Notes: generated by a model from the letters alone, not told the origin. Shown: positions 47,180 to 56,531, counted from the stretch's first letter. The stretch is 64,000 nt of DNA from Lysinibacillus sp. OF-1 (GCF_028356935.1 NZ_CP102798.1:3658001-3722000), one strand, 5' to 3'. A program made the numbers and translations.

Positions 47180-49047
47180 TCCTTCTCACCCATTTTTCTA
47201 ATTTTTAACATCGAAAATCGGGATTTTCGTAATTTTTGCTTTTCCATTTTCTTTTCTTTCGCGAGAATGTCCTGAGGTGTCTCCCTTGTCCCCCATGTAG
47301 ATTTCCAAAACGTCACCCAAGCAACTGGCATCTGCCAAAGCAAAATAAATTCATAATAGAGAACAAAGATAAAGCCAAATCCCCATAATTTACTTTTTCT
47401 AAAGAATAAATGAGCCAAACTCATTAGCATGGCCATTAGTAGTAAGCCAATTAAAAAAGTGGTTGGAAAAATACCATACATCAGTGGTACATAAATTAAG
47501 TTATAAACAACGACAATTGGTGCAGCAATCGGCACAATTAAACCAATAATGAAGAAAAGGAACATAAACGGTTCTTTTTTCCACATAAATAAAAATGCTC
47601 GTAATGATTCTCTTAGCCAAGAGCGTTTCCATCTCATTTGCTGTGATAAAAAAACTTTTGTGTCAGAGGGTACGATCGTTGAGCAAATGGCATTGTCCTG
47701 ATAACCTGTTCGATGCGTTTTCAAAATATAGTTAGTCATACTGCGATCATCACCAAATGTCGCTGGCTGACCAAGAAATTTTTGATTGAGCCAGGCCTTT
47801 TCATTTTTTAAAATAAGCTCTTTTCGATAACATGCTAATGGCCCAGATAAGCAAGTAACCGTATCAAACCATGATTCAGCCGCTTTCATAATGCGGAAGG
47901 CGATATAATAACGGACCGTTTGTAATTTCGTTAGAGCATTCGTAAATTTATTTTCAACCTCAGTTCGGCCAGCTACACCACCCATTTTAGGATCTTGAAA
48001 TGGCTGTACTAAATTGCGGATTGCATGTGGCTCTAAAAAGCTATCTGAATCCACAAAAACAACTAAATCATGCTTTGCTTGATGAACACCAGCTACTAAC
48101 GCTTCCCGTTTCCCTCCATTTTGTGGCAGCTTATAAAACTGTAAGCGATCATTTGTCCTAAAACGCTCGCCCTCTTGATGAATAAGGTCAATCATGTCCT
48201 TTGCCTTTTCTTCTGTACGATCTGTTGAACAATCATCCACAACAATGACTTCTAATTTATCTACTGGATAATATTGATTGATACAGCTTGAAATTGTGCG
48301 ATGAATCCATTCTTCCTCATTAAACACGGGGATAATAATCGATACACCTGGTTCAAACTTCGGATTGATTGGTACATTCTTATAGAAAATACCAAATATA
48401 TATCTACTTAGTAGAAACGTAGCCGCAATAATACTATATAAATATAAAAATTTATTAAACCTAAAGTAAATCACACTTTCGGCTCGCATTAACATGACAA
48501 TAAGTGATACAACCAATAAAAATAAACTGGCCATAAAAATAGAAATGCCCCAACGTTTTTTTGTCATATATTCATTCAAAGGCTGTAAAAATTCACAGGC
48601 AACGTAATACCGGATTTGTCCATCTATCTCTTTCGTAAAAAAACGTTTAACCTTAGCCTTTAACTTTACTTTAGCTTCATAGCCCTCAGGCATCGCTCCA
48701 CCTGGTATTGTAAAATTCATTGTTAAAATTTCATCGATGAGTAAATGATGGGGCTGATTCGTGTAAACAAGGATACCTGTTACTGAAATATCCTCCGCAT
48801 AGTATTTGTCTGAACTCACTTGACGTCGTGCTCGTTTAATTTGCACCTCAAAATGAGTTTCATAGCGCAAGCTTAGTTGTTGGAGCCGATAAATTTCATT
48901 CACATCGGCAGGATCAATTTTATCTTTCTGGTAGGATGCTCCACGCCGATTGACAAGGCTCCGTACATTTTCGGGATCAGGAATATTTGATAAAATCCGA
49001 CGATCAGAGCGTGGTATGGTTAAAACCTCTTTTTTCGTTTTCATCAT
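47176..49047 (-). CDS. PilZ-domain-fused processive family 2 glycosyltransferase
   Basis: A 623-residue polysaccharide synthase. Residues about 60-165 form a PilZ-like domain (DISVTG matching the DxSxxG motif; its usual RxxxR is only partly kept, as RYETH). Two membrane spans follow (about 170-220), then the GT2 domain with VSIIIPVFNEEE, VVDDCSTDRT, DSDSF, GDDRS and QQMRWKRSW, and three or four C-terminal spans. QxxRW marks a processive beta-glycan synthase, like cellulose, chitin or PNAG synthases. c-di-GMP control is inferred. Confidence 0.85.
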   Translation of the reverse strand: MMKTKKEVLTIPRSDRRILSNIPDPENVRSLVNRRGASYQKDKIDPADVNEIYRLQQLSLRYETHFEVQIKRARRQVSSDKYYAEDISVTGILVYTNQPHHLLIDEILTMNFTIPGGAMPEGYEAKVKLKAKVKRFFTKEIDGQIRYYVACEFLQPLNEYMTKKRWGISIFMASLFLLVVSLIVMLMRAESVIYFRFNKFLYLYSIIAATFLLSRYIFGIFYKNVPINPKFEPGVSIIIPVFNEEEWIHRTISSCINQYYPVDKLEVIVVDDCSTDRTEEKAKDMIDLIHQEGERFRTNDRLQFYKLPQNGGKREALVAGVHQAKHDLVVFVDSDSFLEPHAIRNLVQPFQDPKMGGVAGRTEVENKFTNALTKLQTVRYYIAFRIMKAAESWFDTVTCLSGPLACYRKELILKNEKAWLNQKFLGQPATFGDDRSMTNYILKTHRTGYQDNAICSTIVPSDTKVFLSQQMRWKRSWLRESLRAFLFMWKKEPFMFLFFIIGLIVPIAAPIVVVYNLIYVPLMYGIFPTTFLIGLLLMAMLMSLAHLFFRKSKLWGFGFIFVLYYEFILLWQMPVAWVTFWKSTWGTRETPQDILAKEKKMEKQKLRKSRFSMLKIRKMGEKE

Positions 49048-50474
49048 TCATTCACATCCCTATTTGAATCTTCTTCAATCCACGTCGACATTTTACTAAA
49101 GCTGTAACCATCTTGTTGCAGCTTTTCAATGATGAGTGGCAGTGCTTCTACCGTATTAGTTCCATCTAAAATGTGCATGACAATGACCTTTCCTGGCCCG
49201 ACCCTAGACATCACTCGATCATAAATGTCTTGTGCTGTATACTCTAAATTCCAATCAAAAGAAGCTATATCATACATAGCAATCGTTTTAATGCCCGCAG
49301 CAGTGATGATTTTGGCTGTTCGCTCATCCATTATGCCTTGTGCTGGTCTAAAATAGAGTAGAGGTGGCTCTTGTAGCGCATAGGTCAAAGCCCTATGTGC
49401 TTTTACTAAATCGTCCTGTAAATCTTCGGGTGTCATTTTCGTAACATCTAGATGGTAATAGGAGTGACTAGCTACCTCATGACCTTCCTCTACAATCATC
49501 TTTGCTAATTGTGGATTTTTCTCCACGCCACTACCGATTAAGAAAAAGGTGCTTTTGATTTCATATTTACGTAAAATATCCAACACTTCTTTTACTCTTT
49601 TTTCATGTGCCCAGTCATCAAAAGTAATGGCAATCTCCTTTTTAGTCGTCTCTTTCCGATAATATAAATTCGGCTTGACCTGCTCATAATTTAAATTGGG
49701 GCTAACAGCATCATAACCAGCTATCTCTTCTACAGACTTTGTTAAATAGCGCTCATCTAATAAATCACTTAAAGTAGTAAAGGTATACTCCCGTTCGTTC
49801 GCTAATTGGGCTAATAAAGGAATGGCATCTATAATAGCAGGGTTAATGTATGTGTTGAGATGAATAATAGAGCCCCTATCAATATATTGGCCGATATAGT
49901 CGGTCAATTCCTGAGCACTTTGCATTTTTCGATCAAGTGGATTAATAGATAATCCAATAACGGCCTTCATATTTAGTGCTGCTGCTGCTAAGCGCATATT
50001 ATCGGTAACATCACCTGAGCGACTGCGAACAAATTGTGGTGTATAACCTAAATGCTCTTTAAAAATTTGATTGGTTAAAACGATTTCTTCATACGTTTGG
50101 TCATAATCTAAAGTTGATACATCTGGAAATGTCAATGTACCATTTTGCACCTCATGTCCCCTTTTTAATATTTCTTTAACAAGCTCTGGCTCCTGAGCAA
50201 CACGCATCCCCTCTAGAAAAAAGGTTGCTTTCATATTCGATTCATCTAATTTTGTCAGTAATAACTCCATCGTTTCATTATCTGCGAAGCCATTAAATGT
50301 TAAGGCAACCTTTGGCACAACTATATTGGCATGACTGATTAAGTCACTCATAGTACCATCAGATTTTTTGACGTCTATGGTAGAATCAACTGGGTGAATC
50401 GTTTCTTTAGGAGTAGATTGACAGCCTGCTAACAACAGTAGAATGAGCAGACCACATAGTTTAAGTTGTTTCAT
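49044..50474 (-). CDS. Lipoprotein with tandem NodB polysaccharide deacetylase domains
   Basis: A 476-residue lipoprotein (lipobox LLLAGC). The first NodB domain (about 55-240) is degenerate: TFNGFAD replaces TFDDG and the HSxxH is lost. The second (about 270-450) is intact, with TFDDW, SHSYYH, RPAQG and MHILDG. It may remove acetyl groups from the exported glycan. The ATG at 50474 follows AAGGAG by 12 bp. Its stop overlaps the glycosyltransferase start. Confidence 0.83.
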   Translation of the reverse strand: MKQLKLCGLLILLLLAGCQSTPKETIHPVDSTIDVKKSDGTMSDLISHANIVVPKVALTFNGFADNETMELLLTKLDESNMKATFFLEGMRVAQEPELVKEILKRGHEVQNGTLTFPDVSTLDYDQTYEEIVLTNQIFKEHLGYTPQFVRSRSGDVTDNMRLAAAALNMKAVIGLSINPLDRKMQSAQELTDYIGQYIDRGSIIHLNTYINPAIIDAIPLLAQLANEREYTFTTLSDLLDERYLTKSVEEIAGYDAVSPNLNYEQVKPNLYYRKETTKKEIAITFDDWAHEKRVKEVLDILRKYEIKSTFFLIGSGVEKNPQLAKMIVEEGHEVASHSYYHLDVTKMTPEDLQDDLVKAHRALTYALQEPPLLYFRPAQGIMDERTAKIITAAGIKTIAMYDIASFDWNLEYTAQDIYDRVMSRVGPGKVIVMHILDGTNTVEALPLIIEKLQQDGYSFSKMSTWIEEDSNRDVNE

Positions 50475-50490
50475 TTCCCATGAATTCTCC

Positions 50491-51816
50491 TTATAATTTG
50501 TAATAATTTTTATTTTTAAACAGAAAATGGGTATTTCGTGTATCAAAAATTAAAGAAGCCTGTTGGTCAATTAAAGAGTAATCAATATCTGAATGATTCG
50601 TTAAAATTAATACTGCGTCTGCCTGTTGGATTATTTCTACTGTTAGTAGGTCCGTCTTAACAAGAGCTTGCTCTACAGAAAAGGTTTCAATAAAAGGATC
50701 GATAATCTTTAACTGACACTGATTATCTAGTAGTTGTTGAATAACACGAAGTGCTGGAGATTCACGTGAATCATTTATATTGGGCTTATAAGTAACGCCA
50801 ATGACAACAATGTTTGCCTTACACAGCTCTTTACTTTGTAGACGTAAGTAGTTTTCTAATCTGTTCACAACAAAATGAGGCATGGAATCATTGACTTTAT
50901 CTGCCGCTTCAATTAGCGTTGCCGAGATCCCGTGTTGTTGTCCTGCCCACAATAAGTATTTAGGATCGACTGGAATACAATGCCCTCCTACTCCTGGTCC
51001 AGGTGTAAATGGCATAAAACCATATGGCTTTGTAGAAGCTGCATGAATGACTTCCCAAATATCGATATCCATTTTGTAGCAAATCTGACTTAACTCGTTG
51101 ACAAGGGCAATATTAATTTGACGAAATGTATTTTCCAGCAATTTCTCCATCTCAGCCACTCTTGGGCTTGAAACAGGACAAACATTGGTATGAATGACTG
51201 TTTCATAAAAGATCTTTGATACTTCTAAGCATGCTGCGGTTATTCCACCAACCACTTTAGGCGTATTTGATACGGAAAAGTTGATATTTCCTGGATCCAC
51301 ACGTTCTGGTGAATAGGCTAAAAATAAATTTTGACCAATCACAAAACCATAGTTTTCTAAAATAGGCTGGACAATTTCTTCTGTTGTCCCAGGATACGTT
51401 GTGCTTTCAAGAATAACTAACCCATTCGTCTTGATATATTGTCCGATGGTATGTGTTGCTTCTTTTATATATGAAATATCGGGAGTTCCTTCTGCAGTAG
51501 TAGGTGTAGGCACACAAATCATAACGACATCCACTTGTGAAAGCTTAGAAAAATCATTCGTTGGCTCAAATTGATTACTCTTTAGCATTTGCTGTATATT
51601 TTCTTTAGGTAGATCAGCGATATAACTATGACCATTTTGTAACTGCATGATTTTATCTTGGTTTTTATCAAAGCCTATTACCTGAAACCCACTTTGAACC
51701 ATTTCCACTGCAAATGGTAACCCTACATAGCCAAGCCCAATAACCCCAATTGTAGCTTTTTTTGTGTGGATTTTTTTTGATAAAGCTTTGCTTAATGATG
51801 TCGTTTCAATTGTCAT
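50491..51816 (-). CDS. Nucleotide-sugar dehydrogenase (UDP-GlcNAc/UDP-glucose 6-dehydrogenase type)
   Basis: A 441-residue UDP-sugar dehydrogenase. NAD-binding VIGLGYVGLPFAVEM, STTYPGTTEE, YSPERVDPGN, AEMEKLLENTFRQINIALVNE and the catalytic cysteine in GPGVGGHCIPVDP are present. It makes a UDP-uronic acid; by motif it leans toward UDP-GlcNAc dehydrogenases, but UDP-glucose is possible. It is the first gene of the exopolysaccharide operon and starts at ATG 51816 after AAGGAG. Confidence 0.85.
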   Translation of the reverse strand: MTIETTSLSKALSKKIHTKKATIGVIGLGYVGLPFAVEMVQSGFQVIGFDKNQDKIMQLQNGHSYIADLPKENIQQMLKSNQFEPTNDFSKLSQVDVVMICVPTPTTAEGTPDISYIKEATHTIGQYIKTNGLVILESTTYPGTTEEIVQPILENYGFVIGQNLFLAYSPERVDPGNINFSVSNTPKVVGGITAACLEVSKIFYETVIHTNVCPVSSPRVAEMEKLLENTFRQINIALVNELSQICYKMDIDIWEVIHAASTKPYGFMPFTPGPGVGGHCIPVDPKYLLWAGQQHGISATLIEAADKVNDSMPHFVVNRLENYLRLQSKELCKANIVVIGVTYKPNINDSRESPALRVIQQLLDNQCQLKIIDPFIETFSVEQALVKTDLLTVEIIQQADAVLILTNHSDIDYSLIDQQASLIFDTRNTHFLFKNKNYYKL

Positions 51817-52052
51817 AAAAAATTACTCCTTTATCTAATCTAGTAGTCCATTGTCATCGTTCTTTTCGTTACAGCTTCGTTTGACCATAGTTATTCATGG
51901 CAAGCATTCTGCAAAGTAATTTGTCACTTCTCATCATCGTACTGTACAGACTCCTTTCATCGCTACATACTTACGTATGATTTTTCTAGTCAAAATAGAT
52001 TAAAAAAATAAATTTAACTCAAAAAAACTTCATCAACATTTATATAGTACTA

Positions 52053-52079
52053 ATTATAACTAAACAATTTCTAAACAAT
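52053..52079 (-). promoter_or_regulatory. Possible promoter with direct repeat before the exopolysaccharide operon
   Basis: TATAAT (52053-52058) on the leftward strand, next to two copies of ATTGTTTAG 11 bp apart (52060-52068 and 52071-52079). There is no good -35, so an activator may be needed. The leader would be about 230 nt, and the rest of 51817-52250 is AT-rich with no gene seen. Confidence 0.4.
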
Positions 52080-52251
52080 CATAAAATATACTCATAAACA
52101 CCTACATTTTATGTAATTTAATAATATTTGTGCAATAATGTTCATCCTATTTAACAAATAATTTCAGAATTACTTTCTAACTCTAAAAAAATCAACACTA
52201 AATTATGTTAATTATTGGTAAATCAACATTTTTTAATAATTGCAATAAAAA

Positions 52252-52330
52252 TAGCCCCCTCAAGTATCATTAATGAGCGATACTTGAGGGGGCTAATAAA
52301 AAAGTAAGTGAGTTAGATCACTCACTTACC
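52252..52330 (-). terminator. Two tandem terminators after metQ
   Basis: The first, next to metQ, is a GTAAGTGAGT/ACTCACTTAC stem (52303-52328) followed by six U. The second is a 17-bp TAGCCCCCTCAAGTATC/GATACTTGAGGGGGCTA stem (52252-52295) followed by five U. Confidence 0.85.
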
Positions 52331-52337
52331 CTTTTAA

Positions 52338-53186
52338 TTATTGTACTGGTACTACTGCACCTTTCCATTCTTCTAAAATGAAGTCTTGGATTTCTTTAGA
52401 AGTTAATACTTCTAATAATTTTTTAATTTCTGGTCTTGTTTCGTCGCCTGCACGTACTGCGATAATATTCACATATGGAGATTCTTTGTCTTCAAGAGAA
52501 ATAGCATCTTCGATTGGATTTAAACCATTATCGATCGCAAAGTTAGAGTTGATAAGTACTGCATCGCCCTCATCATTTTCATACATTTGTACAAGCATTT
52601 CTGGTGCAGTATTCGCATCGAATTTAAAGTTTTTAGGATTTTCTTCAATATCCTTTATTTCTGCTGCCGTTTTATCAATACCTTCTTTTAATTTAATTAA
52701 GCCTTTAGCTTCCAGTAATGATAGCATACGACCGTGGTCTGATACTGAGTTAGAAAGTAAGATTGTTGCGCCTTCAGGCAGATCTTCTAAAGTTTTATAT
52801 TTTTTTGAGTAAATACCGATTGGTTCAATATGAACGCCACCAGCATTCACGAAATCATAGCCATTATCTTTAATTTGCAGCTCTAAGTATGGAATATGTT
52901 GGAAATAGTTTGCATCAAGTATTTTTGAATCTAGATCTTGGTTTGGAAGAACATAATCTGTATAAGTTTCAATTTCAAGGTCGATGCCTTCTTTAGCTAA
53001 AATTGATTTTGCTTTATCTAGGATAACTGCGTGTGGTGTATTAGAAGCACCTACTTTTAATGTTACATTGTCTTTACTATCTGTTTGATCAGATGCTGAA
53101 TTGGCATCTTCTTTTTTATCTGTACCACAAGCTGCTAATGCTAGTACAAGTATAGATAAAAATAATCCTGCTAATAACTTTTTCAT
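52338..53186 (-). CDS. metQ: Methionine-binding lipoprotein MetQ
   Basis: A 282-residue NlpA-family lipoprotein (lipobox VLALAAC). It binds D/L-methionine outside the membrane for the MetNI transporter. DANYFQHIPYLE and the C-terminal YVNIIAVRAGDE are typical. A ribosome site AAAGGGAG is 7 bp upstream. It ends the metN-metI-metQ operon under SAM riboswitch control. Confidence 0.93.
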   Translation of the reverse strand: MKKLLAGLFLSILVLALAACGTDKKEDANSASDQTDSKDNVTLKVGASNTPHAVILDKAKSILAKEGIDLEIETYTDYVLPNQDLDSKILDANYFQHIPYLELQIKDNGYDFVNAGGVHIEPIGIYSKKYKTLEDLPEGATILLSNSVSDHGRMLSLLEAKGLIKLKEGIDKTAAEIKDIEENPKNFKFDANTAPEMLVQMYENDEGDAVLINSNFAIDNGLNPIEDAISLEDKESPYVNIIAVRAGDETRPEIKKLLEVLTSKEIQDFILEEWKGAVVPVQ

Positions 53187-53256
53187 TTATGACACTCCCT
53201 TTTATTTGTTTCAAATATGTTAGCGGTTAGAACCGGATTAACCTCTTTTAGTCTTA

Positions 53257-53925
53257 CTAACGTTTATCGATCTTCACCGTTATGAGATCACCAATCCATT
53301 GAATGATAAATACAACTACTAAGATCAAAATAGTTGCCATTAATGTCACATCTTGGCGATTTCGTTGGAAGCCGTCTAGGAAAGCTAAGTTACCAAGACC
53401 ACCTGCACCGATAATCCCTGCCATTGCAGTATAACCAACGAGGGCAACAGCCGTTACAGTAATTCCTGAAATTAGTGCTGGTAAAGATTCAGGGATCAGT
53501 ACTTTCCAAATAATTGTGGATGTTTTTGCCCCCATTGAACGGGCTGCTTCAATGACACCTTTATCTATTTCACGTAACGCAATCAATACCATACGAGCGT
53601 AGAACGGGGCTGCACCGATAATTAGAGCAGGTAATGCCGCATTTGCTCCCCGAATCGTACCAAGTAAGAATTTCGTAAATGGAATTAATAAAATAATTAA
53701 CACGATAAATGGGATGGAGCGGAAAATATTAACGATTGAACCCGTTAAAAAGTTAACCATTTTATTAGCCCATAGCTGATTAGGGCTTGTTAAAAATAGA
53801 ACGATCCCAATGACTAACCCAAGAATAAATGTGACAACTGTAGAAATTGCCGTCATGTACAATGTTTCATACATAGCTTGCCACATATTTTCCCAGTCTA
53901 CGTTTGGAAAAAGATTAGTTAGCAT
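53257..53925 (-). CDS. metI: Methionine ABC transporter permease MetI (MetP)
   Basis: A 222-residue permease with five membrane spans. It has an EAA loop, EAARSMGAKTSTIIWKVLIP, and AMAGIIGAGGLGNLAF. The ATG at 53925 lies inside the metN 3' end (11-bp overlap). It forms the channel with MetN and MetQ. Confidence 0.94.
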   Translation of the reverse strand: MLTNLFPNVDWENMWQAMYETLYMTAISTVVTFILGLVIGIVLFLTSPNQLWANKMVNFLTGSIVNIFRSIPFIVLIILLIPFTKFLLGTIRGANAALPALIIGAAPFYARMVLIALREIDKGVIEAARSMGAKTSTIIWKVLIPESLPALISGITVTAVALVGYTAMAGIIGAGGLGNLAFLDGFQRNRQDVTLMATILILVVVFIIQWIGDLITVKIDKR

Positions 53926-54943
53926 TTGCGATCACCTCCGTTTGTACTTCGACTGTATTTAAATAACGAAGGGCTTCAGCCACATTTGTTTTCGAGCCAT
54001 CAATTTGCACAATCAGTGTACCGTATGCACCGTTTTTCGTTTGCGAAATATTACCATGAACAATGCTTACTTCTACATCAAATTGTTTCACAAGATGTGA
54101 GATAACCGGCTGCTCGGTCTTTTCACCAACAAAAATCAGTTTGACAAGTTGTCCAGTTGGATAATTTGTTTTGATTTGTGCCACCGTATCCTGTGTTTCC
54201 TTTGTATCCGTAATCTGAGATACGAATTTTTTAGTAATAGCCGCTTGTGGTGCTTGGAAAACTTGCAATACCTCACCACGTTCCACTATTTCGCCTGCCT
54301 CCATGACCGCTACACGATGACAAATTTTGCGGATGACATGCATTTCATGGGTAATCAAAACGATTGTTAAGCCTAAACGTTCATTGATATCAACGAGTAA
54401 ATCAAGAATGGCATCCGTCGTTTCAGGATCGAGTGCGGAAGTCGCCTCATCACATAGTAAAACCTCTGGATTATTCGCTAATGCACGGGCAATCCCTACA
54501 CGCTGCTTTTGTCCACCAGAAAGCTGGGATGGATATGCCCTGTCACGTCCCTCTAGACCAACAAGTGCAATTAATTCCTTCACTCGTGCTTCACGTTGAG
54601 CCTTTGAAACACCTGCTATTTCTAGAGGAAATGCAATATTTTCGGCAACTGTTCTAGACCAAAGTAAATTGAAATGTTGGAAAATCATACTTACCTTTTG
54701 TCTAGCTGCTCTAAGCTTTTGCCCTTTAATCGATGAAAATTCTTGACTGTTCACCGTTACTGTTCCTGTTGTCGGTTTCTCTAAACCGTTTAATAAACGA
54801 ATCATGGTACTCTTACCAGCGCCACTATAGCCGATAATGCCAAAAATTTCACCTTTATTAATGGTAAGGTTGACGTCTTTGACTGCCGTTAATTCGCCAT
54901 TTGCTGTTTTGTACTTCTTCGTAATATTTTGAAGCTGGATCAT
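53915..54943 (-). CDS. metN: Methionine ABC transporter ATPase MetN
   Basis: A 342-residue ATPase for methionine uptake. Walker A (GYSGAGKST), signature (LSGGQKQR), Walker B (VLLCDEATSALD), then the C-terminal NIL domain (about 260-342) that senses methionine. The ATG at 54943 has AAAAGGAG; the longer frame from 55033 would begin inside the riboswitch. The first gene of metN-I-Q. Confidence 0.95.
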   Translation of the reverse strand: MIQLQNITKKYKTANGELTAVKDVNLTINKGEIFGIIGYSGAGKSTMIRLLNGLEKPTTGTVTVNSQEFSSIKGQKLRAARQKVSMIFQHFNLLWSRTVAENIAFPLEIAGVSKAQREARVKELIALVGLEGRDRAYPSQLSGGQKQRVGIARALANNPEVLLCDEATSALDPETTDAILDLLVDINERLGLTIVLITHEMHVIRKICHRVAVMEAGEIVERGEVLQVFQAPQAAITKKFVSQITDTKETQDTVAQIKTNYPTGQLVKLIFVGEKTEQPVISHLVKQFDVEVSIVHGNISQTKNGAYGTLIVQIDGSKTNVAEALRYLNTVEVQTEVIANAN

Positions 54944-54965
54944 AGCGAATACTCCTTTTCTCATA

Positions 54966-55001
54966 TAGAAAACCCCTTCACTCACAGACAAGTAGAAGGG
55001 G
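54966..55001 (-). terminator. Riboswitch-controlled terminator before metN
   Basis: ACCCCTTC pairs with GAAGGGGT on the leftward strand, followed by a U-rich tract, between the SAM aptamer and the metN ribosome site. Confidence 0.85.
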
Positions 55002-55025
55002 TCACGTATAATAACGTTAAACCGT

Positions 55026-55133
55026 TCTCTCATCTTTCAAAGAAAAATCTTTGAGTGATTTGGCACCTTTTCACTTTGTGATGGTTGCCGGGCTTCATAG
55101 GGCACTTCCCTCCGCCACTCTTTATAAGAGTTC
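55026..55133 (-). ncRNA. SAM-I (S-box) riboswitch of metNIQ
   Basis: The leader contains the conserved S-box elements in order: CUCUUAU...AGAG at P1, GGCGGAGGGA, GUGCCCUAUGAAGCCCGGCAACC, GGUGCCAAAUC and GAUGAGAG closing P1. High SAM should stabilise it, favour the terminator at 54966-55001 and reduce methionine uptake. Confidence 0.95.
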
Positions 55134-55165
55134 GATATATTTAATGTTTTAGTAATATATTTGAT

Positions 55166-55194
55166 ACTTTACCACGCTAGTAAAGTTCAGTCAA
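55166..55194 (-). promoter_or_regulatory. Predicted promoter of metNIQ
   Basis: TTGACT (55189-55194), a 17-bp spacer and TAAAGT (55166-55171). The -35 overlaps the yusE stop region. Confidence 0.55.
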
Positions 55195-55498
55195 TTGATT
55201 TTTTTAACAATTCGTATAAAAATGGTACGGATTGAAAAGCATAAATCTTATCTGTCACTTTTCCGCCATCACTAACAAGTAAACACGGAACACTTTCAAT
55301 TTGGTGCTCAACAGCAACATACTCTAAAAAATTTATATTCGCTTTACCTATTGGTAGCTGTGGCAGTAATTGTTCAATAATGGCCATCATTTTAGATGCC
55401 ACTGCACACGTTCCACACATCGGTGTATATAAATAAAATGCAGCTTTCTGTCCAGACTGTTTAGCCGTTTCCCACTGCTCTTTTGACCATTCTTCCAT
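55187..55498 (-). CDS. yusE: Thioredoxin-like protein YusE
   Basis: A 103-residue thioredoxin-fold protein with a CxxC active site in FYLYTPMCGTCAVASKMM and the cis-proline region ESVPCLLV. ATG 55498 aligns with B. subtilis YusE; an in-frame TTG at 55510 is possible. It lies 14 bp after yusF. The redox partner is unknown. Confidence 0.82.
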   Translation of the reverse strand: MEEWSKEQWETAKQSGQKAAFYLYTPMCGTCAVASKMMAIIEQLLPQLPIGKANINFLEYVAVEHQIESVPCLLVSDGGKVTDKIYAFQSVPFLYELLKKSID

Positions 55499-55512
55499 TT
55501 CCTCACGCAACC

Positions 55513-55854
55513 TTACAAAATATATTCATTATGGATTGAAAAATGTGCACGCAGTAATATCATCGCTAACACTTTTCTTGGTGTCGTCTCTACTTCCTTA
55601 TAGGTTGGCATTGTACGTAAATGCTCTGCCTCTGGATAATGTCTGTCCATTAATGCACGTAGCTTATCGCCTGAAGTATCTGCATCAAAAAAAGTAAATA
55701 GCTCACAGCTCTCATAGGGATCGAGCAGCTCTTCTAATTGATGCACACCAATTGTACCATTCGTACATAGTATTGTAACATTCTCATTTAAAATTGGCTC
55801 AATTTGTAGCTTATCTGAGCGTCCTTCTACTATTAAGCATTTTCCCTCGAACAT
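55513..55854 (-). CDS. yusF: Toprim-domain protein YusF
   Basis: A 113-residue stand-alone Toprim domain. LIVEGRSDKLQI carries the glutamate and TFFDADTSGDKL the DxD metal motif. Toprim domains act on nucleic acids in primases and RNase M5-like enzymes. The specific role is unknown. It is cotranscribed with yusE. Confidence 0.85.
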   Translation of the reverse strand: MFEGKCLIVEGRSDKLQIEPILNENVTILCTNGTIGVHQLEELLDPYESCELFTFFDADTSGDKLRALMDRHYPEAEHLRTMPTYKEVETTPRKVLAMILLRAHFSIHNEYIL

Positions 55855-55896
55855 TACGCCACCTCCATTTAGACATCCCCATTATAAGTCATTATA

Positions 55897-55926
55897 TAAC
55901 AAAAAACGCCGGTAGTTTCCGACGTT
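55897..55926 (-). terminator. Terminator after gcvH
   Basis: AACGTCGG pairs with CCGGCGTT around AAACTA, followed by a U tract leftward. Confidence 0.75.
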
Positions 55927-55944
55927 TTTCGATTATAGCTTGTC

Positions 55945-56325
55945 TTATTCAGCGATCATTTCTTCGTATTGCTCTGCTGTCATTAGTTTTTCAACTTCTG
56001 ATGCATCAGCAGGCTCCACAACGATCATCCATGCTTTTTCATATGGTGATTCATTAACGAATTCTGGGCTATCTTCTAAATCTGCATTTACTTCAACTAC
56101 AGTACCTGAGATTGGTGCATACAATTCAGAAACAGTTTTAACTGATTCTACGCTACCGAATGGATCATCTGTTTTGATTTCGTCGCCAACTTGTGGAAGC
56201 TCAACGAAAACGATATCTCCTAATTCAGATTGTGCGAAGTGAGTAATACCAATACGTACTTTTCCATCTTCTGTTTTTACCCATTCATGTTCTTCAGAAT
56301 AACGTAAGTCTTTAGGTGTGCTCAT
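55945..56325 (-). CDS. gcvH: Glycine cleavage system H protein
   Basis: A 126-residue lipoyl carrier. The lipoyl lysine is in [15 protein letters not shown]. It carries the aminomethyl group between the P, T and L proteins, and in Bacilli is a lipoate hub filled by LipA (also in this window). The ATG at 56325 has GGAGGGG 8 bp upstream. The frame from 56361 reads through this site. Confidence 0.95.
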   Translation of the reverse strand: MSTPKDLRYSEEHEWVKTEDGKVRIGITHFAQSELGDIVFVELPQVGDEIKTDDPFGSVESVKTVSELYAPISGTVVEVNADLEDSPEFVNESPYEKAWMIVVEPADASEVEKLMTAEQYEEMIAE

Positions 56326-56531
56326 GCAAAAAACCCCTCCATAAATATGTAATATATTCACTTTCAGTGTGCCATACTTCTCCTATAAAAACAAGATTCA
56401 ATTACGTGCCAGCTTAATTGCAGTCCACAATTTTTTCAAGTTACTTGAAATACATCTCTGTTAAAAATTTGTGACATCTGCCGGTGACTTTATCTCGGTT
56501 AGAAGAGTCGTTCGATCCTGTTTAAATACGG

